The notes below the pieces were generated by a model, which worked only from the letters and a program-made list of their open reading frames with translations, was not told the origin of the DNA and searched no databases. Of a DNA stretch of 64,000 nucleotides, positions 47,770 to 56,595 are shown piece after piece (the stretch's first letter is position 1; each line of letters starts with the position of its first letter). The DNA lies in NCBI RefSeq assembly GCF_000960995.1, contig NZ_CP009435.1, positions 124,001 to 188,000 of the forward strand. Direction: 5' to 3'. This stretch comes from Burkholderia glumae LMG 2196 = ATCC 33617. Lineage in GTDB: Bacteria > Pseudomonadota > Gammaproteobacteria > Burkholderiales > Burkholderiaceae. A program made the position numbers and the translations under genes.

Positions 47770-48622
47770 AGCGGCCAAACTCCACAGTGAAGGATTGCTT
47801 GCGGGGCAGACCATCGGCCAGCATGGCGTCCTGCTCCTCCTCGATCGTCTGCAGCAGCCAGCGGCCCAGCACTTCGCCGCTGCCCGTCGTGAGCCGCACC
47901 GGCTTCATGCGGCTGCCGATCGCACGCAGCTTGCTGATCTGCGTCGTGCCGGCACCCAGGGTGGGGAAGACGACGCCGGACAAGGTGATCGTCTCGCCGC
48001 CCTCGCTGACCGGCTGCAACGCCTCCTGCCGGTTCAAGCGCTCCTGCGTGGCGACGCGGTATCGCGTCGCCCGCCGAAGCTTCTCGAACGCGGCCGTGGA
48101 CAGGTTGAAATGGAACGCGCTGCCGTCGTCGGCCGCCATCGTCATCAAGTGCGGCGTGCTCGACGTCGCACCATCGGCCAGCCCTGGTAACAACGAACTC
48201 AGGCTCGTCGCCTTGTCCGCGTCGGCCGCCGCCTTGTCCTTGATGCCGACCAAGCTCGAGAACTGGTTCACTGCCCCGCCAAGTGCCGATTTGACGCTAT
48301 CGGCGGCCGAGCGAACGAGCGGAAAGCTCGAACTGTCCGCCATCTTCAGGATCGAGCCGACCGACGCCTGCGTGGCGTTGAAGCTGCGCGTCACGATCCC
48401 GACTTGGGGGAACAGATCACCAGCGACTGACATCGCGCTCTTGGCACCGGTCAGCAACTCGGCCGCGCTGCTGAGATTGCCGGTCGCGAGCTTTTGCAAC
48501 GTCTCGACCGTTGTCGCGCTCGCGGCCCGGTTGCGATCGGCGACGCGCACCATCTGCCGGACGCGCTCCGAGGCGACACTCGCCTGCGTCGCGGCCGACG
48601 TGATCTGTCTGATCAGGTCCAT
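47744..48622 (-). CDS. tail protein U with an N-terminal extension
   Basis: 292 residues. The C-terminal about 130 (TRYRVATQERLNRQEALQPVSEGGETITLSGVVFP, then LLQTIEEEQDAMLADGLPRKQSFTVEFGRYG) is P2 gpU, the tail terminator, normally about 150 residues alone. Here about 150 helical, Ala/Ser-rich residues precede it (LIRQITSAATQASVASERVRQMVRVADRNR). The extension may be scaffold-like or contact the tape measure. Confidence 0.82.
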   Translation of the reverse strand: MDLIRQITSAATQASVASERVRQMVRVADRNRAASATTVETLQKLATGNLSSAAELLTGAKSAMSVAGDLFPQVGIVTRSFNATQASVGSILKMADSSSFPLVRSAADSVKSALGGAVNQFSSLVGIKDKAAADADKATSLSSLLPGLADGATSSTPHLMTMAADDGSAFHFNLSTAAFEKLRRATRYRVATQERLNRQEALQPVSEGGETITLSGVVFPTLGAGTTQISKLRAIGSRMKPVRLTTGSGEVLGRWLLQTIEEEQDAMLADGLPRKQSFTVEFGRYGEDFKNV

Positions 48623-48631
48623 GCTTTACCC

Positions 48632-51061
48632 TCATAGATGCGGCGCATCAAACATCGCCGAAAAGTTGGTTGTCTTGCGCTGCTGCTCGGCCATCATCCG
48701 CGTCAACGTCGGACTGACCCGCGCCAGAAACTTCTCGGCCGCGTCCGCCTCGTTGCTTTCCACACGTACATGGAAGACGGGCGCGAACGTGTTCGTCTGC
48801 TCGACGCGTAGGCCAGCTCGGGGCGTAGCGCGGTCGCCGGCACCTGCCACCGCCGCTTTCGCGACCGCCTCCGCGCTGACCGGCGGCTCGCTCGACTTAT
48901 GCTCGAACACCTTGCGCGCGATCGCGCTCAATGCCTTGTCGCCCGCGAAGGTGCCGATCGCACCGCCAATCACGCCTCCCACGGCCGCGCCGATCGGACC
49001 ACCGAAGGCACCGACTAGAGCGCCGATCTTCGCGCCCGCGAAGCCTCCGGCAAGGCTTCCGGCAATCCCGGCGAACTGCGTCGCCTTACGCTCGCGCGTT
49101 TCGGTACTCGACGCGACGGCATACGCGTCCTTCGCAGCGAAACCAACCTTCAGGACCGTCCCGGCCAGCGCGATCTTTCCGGCATAGGGCGCTACCTTGC
49201 CGAAGAGCGAGCGCCCGGCGCGCAGGGCACGACCGATGCGCCCGCCGCGCGCGGCACCACCTCCACCTGCCCGTCCCTTACCGCCGCTCGCCGGGACATC
49301 GGCCAAACCGCCCCCGCCGAGTCCACCCGCGCCTCCGGGCATGTTCACGACGAACACCCGCTGCACCCCGCCAGCCGAACCGGCGAGGGCATCGAGCGCC
49401 CTGCCCGCTGCACCGCCCTTTCCATCGCCACGGACGCCGGAGCCTCCCCCGCCACGGCCCAGAACCGTGCCGCGAGCGATATCGAACACACCGCGCCCGA
49501 TGTTCCAAAGTGCCTTTGCCCCGCGATAGGCGACGGCCGCGCCGGCCACGCCAACCACCGCTGCCGTGACACCCGGCGCCTTGTCCGCCGCTTCGCGCAC
49601 CGTGCCGCCGAGCCCCTTTGCCGCCTTCCCCGCGAGATCCGTGACCGGCCGCAACGCGTCGCCGATGCTGCGCATCGCGTCGTCCCACTGCTGGCCGACC
49701 TCGCTCCAGATCTGCTTGGACGTCTCGCGGCGAGCTTCGAGATCCTTCTGGATCTCGCCGCTTGCCTTCTGCGCGTTGGTCTTCAGCTCGTTGTACAGAT
49801 CCGCGTTCTGCATGTAGGCCGTCAGCGCCGCCTTGACCTGCATATCGTTGAACAGATCGCCGGTCTTCATCGTCTCGGCGAACGCATCCATCTGCGCTTG
49901 CCGCTTCGCCGGATCCATCTCCGCATTGAACTGCTTGGCCGCGCCAGCCAGTTGCTTCGCCCTCTCCGGATCCACGCGCTCGATGTACGCACGAGCCAGC
50001 ACAAACGACGCCTCCAGCGTCGACCAGCCTTTGCCGATCGCCTCGCGCATCTTCGCTTGGTAGTCGACCCCGGCTTTCGCGTAGTTGCGCTCGGTCTCCC
50101 CCGAGCCGATCTTCGAAAACCAGTTCTTGAGGTTGTTCGCAGCCTCGTCGGCGCCGCCGGCCGTCTTCATCTGCACCTGCAGCATGGAGCCCAACTGCGT
50201 GACGGAATCCTGCCCCGTGATGCCGATCTTCTTCATTTCGGCGAGCAGCACCGGGAACCACCGCGCCATGTCGACCGACTCGAACGACCCTTCCTTGCCG
50301 AGATAAGCGATCGCCTCCAGCGCTTTCGACATCTGACGCGGATCGACAATCTCTGCGTTCTGCTGGAGCGCCTGGATCATCTTCGCCGTCTCGACCGTTG
50401 TCGCGCCCTGCCCGATCGCAAACTTCGCGACCAGCGGCCCGAAGTTGAGCGCCCGGTCGAGATCCATGCCGCCCGCAACCATCTGGTTGATGGCGTCGGC
50501 CAGCTCGTTGCGGCCGATCCCGTTGTCCGCCGCATCCTTGCGGATGCGCACGCCCATCGCCGCCTCTTGCTGCGTGCGCGCGATGCCGGCCTTGATCGAG
50601 ATGTCGCGAATGATCGCCTGATAGTTAGCCGCGATCGTCGCAGGCACCGCCACGGCCGCCGACAGCTTGACCGCGTCACCGATCACCCCGCGACCCGCTT
50701 CCTTGCCGGCTTCCATCCGCTCGAAACCGGCCGCCTTCAGATCGAGCCCCCGCGCCGTGCGCCCGAGTTGGGCATACGCGCGATCGAGCTTGCTCACCTC
50801 GACACCCGCGTCGCGCAACGATTTCAGGTTGCTGTCCAGCTTGCGGCGGATGCCATCCGCCGCGCTATCCCCGGCGGCATGCAGCCGCCGGAACTCCTCC
50901 TGCAGGCGGACCGTCTCGCCAATCTGCCGCTGCCAGAGGCGAGCATCGTTCGCACGCTTCTTCATACCGTCGATCTTCGACGTCGTATCCGTGATCGCCT
51001 TGCCGAACGTCGCCGACACGGCGCCCCCGATCACGATGCCCAGGGCGATATCCTTTGCCAT
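48632..51061 (-). CDS. tail tape measure protein (P2 gpT-like)
   Basis: 809 residues. N-terminal coiled coil (KIDGMKKRANDARLWQRQIGETVRLQEEFRRL), a central TP901-type core (IRDISIKAGIARTQQEAAMGVRIRKDA; LGSMLQVQMKTAGGADEAANNL), a Gly/Ala-rich stretch about 580-640, and a glycine-zipper hydrophobic C-terminus (GALVGAFGGPIGAAVGGVIGGAIG) that may insert in the membrane during DNA entry. It sets tail length. Confidence 0.9.
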   Translation of the reverse strand: MAKDIALGIVIGGAVSATFGKAITDTTSKIDGMKKRANDARLWQRQIGETVRLQEEFRRLHAAGDSAADGIRRKLDSNLKSLRDAGVEVSKLDRAYAQLGRTARGLDLKAAGFERMEAGKEAGRGVIGDAVKLSAAVAVPATIAANYQAIIRDISIKAGIARTQQEAAMGVRIRKDAADNGIGRNELADAINQMVAGGMDLDRALNFGPLVAKFAIGQGATTVETAKMIQALQQNAEIVDPRQMSKALEAIAYLGKEGSFESVDMARWFPVLLAEMKKIGITGQDSVTQLGSMLQVQMKTAGGADEAANNLKNWFSKIGSGETERNYAKAGVDYQAKMREAIGKGWSTLEASFVLARAYIERVDPERAKQLAGAAKQFNAEMDPAKRQAQMDAFAETMKTGDLFNDMQVKAALTAYMQNADLYNELKTNAQKASGEIQKDLEARRETSKQIWSEVGQQWDDAMRSIGDALRPVTDLAGKAAKGLGGTVREAADKAPGVTAAVVGVAGAAVAYRGAKALWNIGRGVFDIARGTVLGRGGGGSGVRGDGKGGAAGRALDALAGSAGGVQRVFVVNMPGGAGGLGGGGLADVPASGGKGRAGGGGAARGGRIGRALRAGRSLFGKVAPYAGKIALAGTVLKVGFAAKDAYAVASSTETRERKATQFAGIAGSLAGGFAGAKIGALVGAFGGPIGAAVGGVIGGAIGTFAGDKALSAIARKVFEHKSSEPPVSAEAVAKAAVAGAGDRATPRAGLRVEQTNTFAPVFHVRVESNEADAAEKFLARVSPTLTRMMAEQQRKTTNFSAMFDAPHL

Positions 51062-51072
51062 GTCCGCACCTC

Positions 51073-51208
51073 TCAGTCAGTCAACCACCAGATCATGTCG
51101 TCGATCGTCATGTCGTCAATCGAGGCAGGCGACATGCCAAACTCAAGCGCGAGCCGCCTCGCCAGCGCCTTCAGCGTCTTGGCGTCCGTCTTGGCGTACG
51201 GATCGAAA
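51073..51208 (-). CDS. E' extension, made by frameshift from E
   Basis: After codons TCC-TTT of E (51206-51211) the +1 frame (equivalently -2) reads DPYAKTDAKTLKALARRLA and then LEFGMSPASIDDMTIDDMI, ending WWLTD at TGA 51073-51075. This reads as real protein, unlike the E tail in its own frame. E/E+E' frameshifting in this position is known for P2 (-1) and related tails; here the needed shift is +1 or -2. Confidence 0.65.
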
Positions 51209-51445
51209 GGAGTAGTAGGCGTCCTGCACGCGCGCGTAGTCGGCCATGTCCATCTCCTCGATGTCGTCCGGCGACACCTCGGCGAGCGAAGCGAACAGGA
51301 TCAGCTCCTGTTGCTCCTCGTCTTTCGGTGCGAGTTTTTGCGCGCCGCGCATGTCGCGCACCTTCGGGCGGCGCATCGTGAATTTGTCGCACTCGACGCC
51401 GTTCAGCTTGATCGGGTAAGCCAGCGTGACGGTGACCTTGTCCAT
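51143..51445 (-). CDS. tail assembly protein E
   Basis: 100 residues: KVTVTLAYPIKLNGVECDKFTMRRPKVRDMRGAQKLAPKDEEQQELILFASLAEVSPDDIEEMDMADYARVQDAY spans the conserved tail-assembly-chaperone domain (quoted for the motif only in parts: YPIKLNGVECDKF and SPDDIEEMDMADY). It lies between the tube and tape measure genes, as in P2. A second, frameshifted product with gene E' is predicted. Confidence 0.85.
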   Translation of the reverse strand: MDKVTVTLAYPIKLNGVECDKFTMRRPKVRDMRGAQKLAPKDEEQQELILFASLAEVSPDDIEEMDMADYARVQDAYYSFRSVRQDGRQDAEGAGEAARA

Positions 51446-51526
51446 ATCGTGTCCTCAAAGAGAAACGGCGAGCCATCGGCCCGCCGTTGAGTGAAAAGTA
51501 ACTTTGCTCGTGACCAGCCGGCCGCG

Positions 51527-52030
51527 CTACATGCCGAGCGCCTTACGCACCTCGGCCAGTTGGTCGACGCCATTGACCACGCGCTTGCACGCGAACACAT
51601 CGATCTCGTGAACCACGGCCCCGTCGATCTCCATCCGGTAGTAATCGACAGCGATGGTGTACTTCGTTTCCGCCTTCTCGCCCGGCTTCCACTCGCCCGG
51701 ATCCACCTCGGTCAGCTTGCCGCGAAAGAACGCCCCGACATACTTGACCTTGCCGTAGTGGTCCTTGAAAGCCGCGCGGAAATTGCCGCTGAACGCGTTC
51801 CCGTCGAGGATGCCGAAATACTTCAGCACGTCGTGTTCCATGGACGCCATGGCGAACGACGCTTCGAGCGCTTCCATGCCCTGGTCGACCTTGGACGGCG
51901 CGTCCATGCCGCCCGCGCGGTAGTCGTCGGTCTTGAGTTTCAGTTTCGGCGGCGTCATGCCCGTCGCCCGGCCAGCGTACCCGCGACCGTCCACCGCCAC
52001 CGAGCAGTTGTACAGAGTTTCCGGAACCAT
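51527..52030 (-). CDS. major tail tube protein (P2 FII-like)
   Basis: 167 residues: PETLYNCSVAVDGRGYAGRATGMTPPKLKLKTDDYRAGGMDAP is the tube-protein start, followed by LEASFAMASMEHDVLKYFG and TEVDPGEWKPGEKAETKYTIAVDYYRMEIDG. It forms the inner tube of the contractile tail. Follows the sheath gene by 9 bases. Confidence 0.92.
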   Translation of the reverse strand: MVPETLYNCSVAVDGRGYAGRATGMTPPKLKLKTDDYRAGGMDAPSKVDQGMEALEASFAMASMEHDVLKYFGILDGNAFSGNFRAAFKDHYGKVKYVGAFFRGKLTEVDPGEWKPGEKAETKYTIAVDYYRMEIDGAVVHEIDVFACKRVVNGVDQLAEVRKALGM

Positions 52031-52039
52031 CTTTCCCCC

Positions 52040-53209
52040 TTAGACCTGGTTATCGAGCACTTCGGTCATCCACTGATTGGTGACCTCGAAGCGGAAAATT
52101 GGGTTTTCGGCCGGCGGTACATCGGTAAAGCGGATGTTCCAGTACACCTTGCCGTCCTCCAGCTGGCTGGCCGTGTTCAGCTCGGGATCCGGATAGACCT
52201 CGAAATTGATGAGGGCACCCTGGCGCTTCAGGTCGCGCATGAACGCCTGCAGCCCCTCCGTCACGTCGCTAACGTAGGTCGCCGTGATGCCGCGGTCCAC
52301 CGCCCATTTGTGCCCGGCCTGGACCGCGTCCATGACGATGTCGAGCGTGCGCACGCGTGTGACGAACTTCCACTTCGGATCCGCCGACAGCGTCCGATTG
52401 CCCCACAGCCGATACCCGCCGTCGCGGATGATGGTCGCGATATTGGCGTTGTTCAGGAGGTTCGCGCGGCAGGTCTCGTCGCCATCGAGGTATTCGATTG
52501 GCCGAGCCGTTGCCGTGATGCCCGTGATTTCCTTGTTCGACGGCGACGCCCAGAAGCCAATGTTGGCGTCGGTCTGGCAGAACAGGCCGGCCGCGAACAC
52601 CGACGACGGCACCGCGACATCGGCGTTTGCCGTCGTATCCCACATCGTCGAGCCAGGATCGACCATGTAGAGCCGCTTGCTGCCGAAGTTCTGCGCATAG
52701 GCAATCGCTGCCTCGTCGTCCTCGTTCGGGCCGTCTATCACGGCGATTCCGCGCAGCTTCGCCGCGATTTCGTCTGCCGCCGTCGCGACCGCCTGCTTGG
52801 CCGAGTGTCCCGGTGCGATCAGCAAACGCGGCTGTGCGTTGAACCGCGACTTCCCATCGAGCAGCGCCTGCATGCCCGTACGCGCTCCGCCTGCCGTCAC
52901 GCCCCCGATCACGGCCGAAGTGCGCTGCGCCTCGTCGCCGTCGGCCGGCACGCCCACCGCGACGATCACCGCACGGCTCTGCGCATAGATCGCGCGCGCA
53001 GCTCGCGCGATGGCGCTCGTGTCGCCGAACGCCATCACCGCATCGCGATAGCTCGTCAGTTGCACGGGCATGTTCGGCTGCGCCAGACCGACACGTGGTG
53101 CGTACGTATCAACGAGCCCCACCACCGACGACGACGGCACGGCGATCGTGCGCGGCCCCGAGTCGACGATCGTCGTCGTGATGCCATGGAAAAACGATGT
53201 TGCTCCCAT
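52040..53209 (-). CDS. tail sheath protein (P2 FI-like)
   Basis: 389 residues from ATG 53209 (the frame opens earlier but homology begins MGATSFFHG). TTTIVDSGPRTIAVPSSSVVGLVDTYAP, LIAPGHSAKQAVATAADEIA and WGNRTLSADPKWKFVTRVRTLDIVMDAVQ are sheath features. It contracts to drive the tube. First gene of a transcript that follows the terminator at 53222-53250. Confidence 0.93.
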   Translation of the reverse strand: MGATSFFHGITTTIVDSGPRTIAVPSSSVVGLVDTYAPRVGLAQPNMPVQLTSYRDAVMAFGDTSAIARAARAIYAQSRAVIVAVGVPADGDEAQRTSAVIGGVTAGGARTGMQALLDGKSRFNAQPRLLIAPGHSAKQAVATAADEIAAKLRGIAVIDGPNEDDEAAIAYAQNFGSKRLYMVDPGSTMWDTTANADVAVPSSVFAAGLFCQTDANIGFWASPSNKEITGITATARPIEYLDGDETCRANLLNNANIATIIRDGGYRLWGNRTLSADPKWKFVTRVRTLDIVMDAVQAGHKWAVDRGITATYVSDVTEGLQAFMRDLKRQGALINFEVYPDPELNTASQLEDGKVYWNIRFTDVPPAENPIFRFEVTNQWMTEVLDNQV

Positions 53210-53221
53210 ACCGGTCTCCAG

Positions 53222-53250
53222 AAATGAGAAAGCCGCCCAAGTGGGCGGCT
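53222..53250 (-). terminator. terminator between tail fibre and sheath transcripts
   Basis: Minus-strand stem AGCCGCCC/GGGCGGCT with a 4-base loop followed by a short T-rich tract (TTTCTC). It separates the G gene from FI, the same break point as in P2 late transcription. Confidence 0.7.
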
Positions 53251-53280
53251 CTATGAATGATTGAATCAATGTCTGAAAAG

Positions 53281-54003
53281 TTACTTTTCACGAGCGCTGT
53301 CGGCATCCGACACGCGATCTGGGTCGACCCGGCCAGCCTGGGCCGCTTCCGTCTTGTCCGCCGCCTGCTGTGCCTCGGCTGCTTTCACCGCCGCTGCGGC
53401 AGCGGCTCGCTTCGCCTCGACGTCGCGGCGGATCGCTTCGTCGTCCGGTTCGACTGGCCACACTGCCGAGGCCGGGAAGTCCGGCGCATTCACGACGCGT
53501 ACGAGATCGATCTGGTACTTGGACCACGCAGCGAACTGCGCCTCCTCGACATCCGTCAGCAGGCCGGCCGCGTGCGCGTCCGCTCGACCGTAGTTTTTCG
53601 TCTGTGCGTTCGCCAGCCGATGCTGAAATTCCGCCGTCGCCCGCTCCTTGGCCTTGCGTGCCACGATGTCCGGGTCGATCTCCCAGGCGCCATCGCTCCA
53701 GCGATACTCGTCGGACGGCCGTGGCGTCTCGGTGAGACCGGCGTCGGCCGGCGTAACGCCGGCTGCCAGGATCTCGGATCGCTCGCCGGTATCGGTTCGA
53801 TACAGCACGCGACCACGATAGTCGGGCATCAGTACCCAGGCGCCGTCCTTCCAGAACGGCCACGTCAGCGGCTTGCGCTCGGGTATCGGCGTAACGGTCG
53901 AAAATGCTGGTTCGAGCCATCGGCTGTCGTCTTTCGGATCCGAATCAGCCAGCGTACTGCTCAGGTATTGGCCCGTCTGTCTGTCGTAGTGGTTGCAAAG
54001 CAT
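53281..54003 (-). CDS. tail fibre assembly protein (P2 G-like)
   Basis: 240 residues. The middle DEYRWSDGAWEIDPDIVARKAKERATAEFQHRLANAQTK is like tail fibre assembly/Caudo_TAP proteins, and the C-terminal Ala-rich coiled coil (AIRRDVEAKRAAAAAAVKAAEAQQAAD) is an extension. Placed after the fibre gene, it probably chaperones fibre trimerisation. Confidence 0.75.
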   Translation of the reverse strand: MLCNHYDRQTGQYLSSTLADSDPKDDSRWLEPAFSTVTPIPERKPLTWPFWKDGAWVLMPDYRGRVLYRTDTGERSEILAAGVTPADAGLTETPRPSDEYRWSDGAWEIDPDIVARKAKERATAEFQHRLANAQTKNYGRADAHAAGLLTDVEEAQFAAWSKYQIDLVRVVNAPDFPASAVWPVEPDDEAIRRDVEAKRAAAAAAVKAAEAQQAADKTEAAQAGRVDPDRVSDADSAREK

Positions 54004-54016
54004 GTCTTCTCCCTCA

Positions 54017-56029
54017 TCAATAGGCGCGAATCATCGCCAGCAACGCGACGTTGCGCGGACGCGCTTCGGCGCCGCCATCGGCTTGAACGTGGATCGCGTG
54101 CGCGTGCCCGCCGGCATTGCCGATGCCCACGGCATGAACGTGATCGCCAGCACCGTCCGTCCAGAATTCGTGCTGGTGTTCCCCCGCCCACGCGATATCT
54201 GCCGAATCACCGCCTCCCACAGCCTGTTCATTACCACTGCCATCGGTGTCTGATCCCGTGAGCGACCCGAGATAAGGCGGACGCAGCAGCCGACTAAACA
54301 CCCCATTGGCGTGGTTGTGCATCCCCCCGCCTCCTGTCACGCCGTGGTGGCTATGCCAACCGGCACCACCAGTCCATGCGTCATGCACATGAGCACCATC
54401 GGGATCCGAGGACGCGCCGTGCGCATGGGCCTGGTTCTGACCGCCCTGGAATGAGCCGATTGCGCGGCCGGGATCGACATCCCCGCGTCCGTCCGACCAG
54501 CAGCGCAGGAATTCGCCACGAAGATCCGGAACACGGAAGTACGTTTGCCCATCGGCGGTCGAAAAACCGCCCCATCGCCCATCCGTGTACTCGGCTTCCG
54601 ATACCAGTGCACCGCTGGCCTGTGCATAGGCCCACAGCGCCGGATAGTCCGCGCGTTTGTATTGCGAGCCGTCGCACTTCACATAGCCCGCACGCGGCGA
54701 CGTCCGCGCCTCCATGACGATCTGACCGATCGATGCAGTGCCAATTGCAGCCGTGACCCACTCCGTCGTGGCGAAGCGCAGCGAGCTGTCGTCCGGTGCC
54801 GGAGAAGGCCCGGCCGCTGGTTTCTGGAAATAGGTTGCCTCTTGCGCGAAGGTGACCGTGACCTCGCCATTGCAGGTCACACCAAAGACACCGTCTCTAG
54901 CGTGGTAGAAGCCGGTATCGGGGACGCCATCGTTCACGAACGCGAGCGAAGGGAATGCTGCGCTGCCTTCGTCCAGAAACAGCCGCTGCCCGGCAGCAAA
55001 AGTCACATTGCCGCCGATCACGCCCCCCTTATTGGCATCGAGCGGTGTCATGTTGCCGCTGTGCCAGACGAGGTAGCCGTCGACGCGAAACGTTCGGTCC
55101 TGAGCCACATACTGGAACGATCCGACTGTCGGCGACCACCAACCGACAGAGGTCTTGTTCGAATAGAAGTAACCATCTAGGGGGCCGATTCGCGCGTGCC
55201 CCTCGTCCAAGCCGTGTCCGATCCGCACATCGCCAACAATCGTCGCGTTGCCGCCGATCGCCGTGCCATGGCCACCGGCATCGATGGTGACGTAGCCGGT
55301 CCCGAGATTCCACGCGAATGGCCGGTAGTCGTTCGGTTGCCCGGACGGGTCGCCCTTTTTCGTCGAAAGCAGATAGACGCTCGATCCGTCGTTACGAAGA
55401 TACGCACCATAGCCGCCATAGCGCGCACGGAAATGCGCACCGCCCGCATCCGGCGTGTCCGACACCACCCCGTCTGCTCGAACCGTGCCAGCAACCTGAA
55501 GCCGGCTTACGCCGTCGTCGCCCCCTTGCGTACCGACCAGCATGCGACCATCGGATGTGATGCGAGCCCGCTCGGCGGCTCCCGTGACGAGCACGAGCAG
55601 ACCAGCGACGGCCTCCGGTCCAACGAACGTATTCCCGTCGCGAATCTCGAAGTGCGAAACCCCGTTCCCTCCGATCTGCACATACCCGTCACGCGGCGAG
55701 AACATCCCGGTATCCGTATCCTCATCGAACACGAAGCCCGCATTCAGCTTGTTGAGCGCCGTAATTTCGCCGGGCTTTCCCAGCAATGCCCCCTTCATCG
55801 CTCCGCCTGCGATGGGAAGCTTGTCGGTGCCGAGGCCCGCCACCGTTTGCCCCATCGCATCGACCCGCTTGTCGGTCGCGTCGACACGATCCTTCAGGTA
55901 TCGCGTGCGACTCCCAAGTTGCTTTGCCTGCACATTGTCGACACCATCGGGGCCACCCTGCACGGGATCCGACGTTTCCAACTGGTAGATACCGTCTACC
56001 CAGGCACTGTCCTCTTTCAGATTGGCCAT
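54017..56029 (-). CDS. tail fibre protein with tail-collar tip
   Basis: 670 residues from ATG 56029. N-terminal baseplate-attachment region (ANLKEDSAWVDGIYQLETSDPVQGGPDG), long beta-repeat shaft, and a C-terminal phage tail collar domain (GQIVMEARTSPRAGYVKCDGSQYKRADYPALWAYAQ). Near the tip, repeated HxH motifs (QAHAHG, GAHVHD, GWHSHHG, GMHNHAN, HQHEFW, DHVHAVG, HAHAIH) may bind metal ions along a trimer, as known in T4-like fibre needles. It determines host range. Overlaps gene I by 13 bases. Confidence 0.88.
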   Translation of the reverse strand: MANLKEDSAWVDGIYQLETSDPVQGGPDGVDNVQAKQLGSRTRYLKDRVDATDKRVDAMGQTVAGLGTDKLPIAGGAMKGALLGKPGEITALNKLNAGFVFDEDTDTGMFSPRDGYVQIGGNGVSHFEIRDGNTFVGPEAVAGLLVLVTGAAERARITSDGRMLVGTQGGDDGVSRLQVAGTVRADGVVSDTPDAGGAHFRARYGGYGAYLRNDGSSVYLLSTKKGDPSGQPNDYRPFAWNLGTGYVTIDAGGHGTAIGGNATIVGDVRIGHGLDEGHARIGPLDGYFYSNKTSVGWWSPTVGSFQYVAQDRTFRVDGYLVWHSGNMTPLDANKGGVIGGNVTFAAGQRLFLDEGSAAFPSLAFVNDGVPDTGFYHARDGVFGVTCNGEVTVTFAQEATYFQKPAAGPSPAPDDSSLRFATTEWVTAAIGTASIGQIVMEARTSPRAGYVKCDGSQYKRADYPALWAYAQASGALVSEAEYTDGRWGGFSTADGQTYFRVPDLRGEFLRCWSDGRGDVDPGRAIGSFQGGQNQAHAHGASSDPDGAHVHDAWTGGAGWHSHHGVTGGGGMHNHANGVFSRLLRPPYLGSLTGSDTDGSGNEQAVGGGDSADIAWAGEHQHEFWTDGAGDHVHAVGIGNAGGHAHAIHVQADGGAEARPRNVALLAMIRAY

Positions 56030-56595
56030 GTTCCGATAATCCCTCGTGTAAATTGCCCGTTGCGTGTCGCGACGCCGTTGTGCCGGATCGCAACCTCGGA
56101 GAAATCCAGCCATGCCAGCCTGCTGCGGGCCGGCGCGTAGCGTTCGATCGCCCGTTTGATCTTCTCGCCCTGGTCGCGCGTCACGGCACGACGCAGGGTG
56201 ACGATGTATTCGGCCCAGGCACCGTCGCCGCCATGCAGATAGCGCCCATCGCGGCGTGCCGAGCCGTCGCGGCGAGCAAGGCCACGCCCCTCTTGAATAT
56301 CCACCTCGCCGAACCCGAGCCGCCGTACGATCTCCCGAATCGCCCACGGCGTGCCCTTGCGCCGATAGATCGCCAGCGACGACTTGATCAGCTCGCGGCG
56401 TGCCTCGTCGGACTCGGCCAGTTCCCACCCGTCCACCTGAAGCGACCACGCCAACCACGGAAGGAACGCAGCCGGGCAGCGGTCCGCGTCCCACAGCGTG
56501 CGGATGATGTCGGGCTCGACGCTCGGCCGCATCATCTGAGCGAGCGCCGCCTCAAGCGAGGTTTGATTCGCCGGCAAGAGCGGTTCAGTCGTCAT
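56017..56595 (-). CDS. tail protein I (P2 gpI-like)
   Basis: 192 residues: LLPANQTSLEAALAQMMRPSVEPDIIRTLWDADRCPAAFLPWLAWSLQVDGWELAESD is the gpI signature (baseplate wedge / fibre network), followed by KGTPWAIREIVRRLGFGEVDIQEG. Overlaps gene J by 11 bases and the fibre gene by 13. Confidence 0.92.
   Translation of the reverse strand: MTTEPLLPANQTSLEAALAQMMRPSVEPDIIRTLWDADRCPAAFLPWLAWSLQVDGWELAESDEARRELIKSSLAIYRRKGTPWAIREIVRRLGFGEVDIQEGRGLARRDGSARRDGRYLHGGDGAWAEYIVTLRRAVTRDQGEKIKRAIERYAPARSRLAWLDFSEVAIRHNGVATRNGQFTRGIIGTWPI

Noticed and set aside
54017..56494. Tail fibre gene starting at the upstream limit of its frame
   Set aside because: The first 155 codons of the open frame lie over gene I in another frame; ATG 56029 begins the conserved fibre N-terminus.
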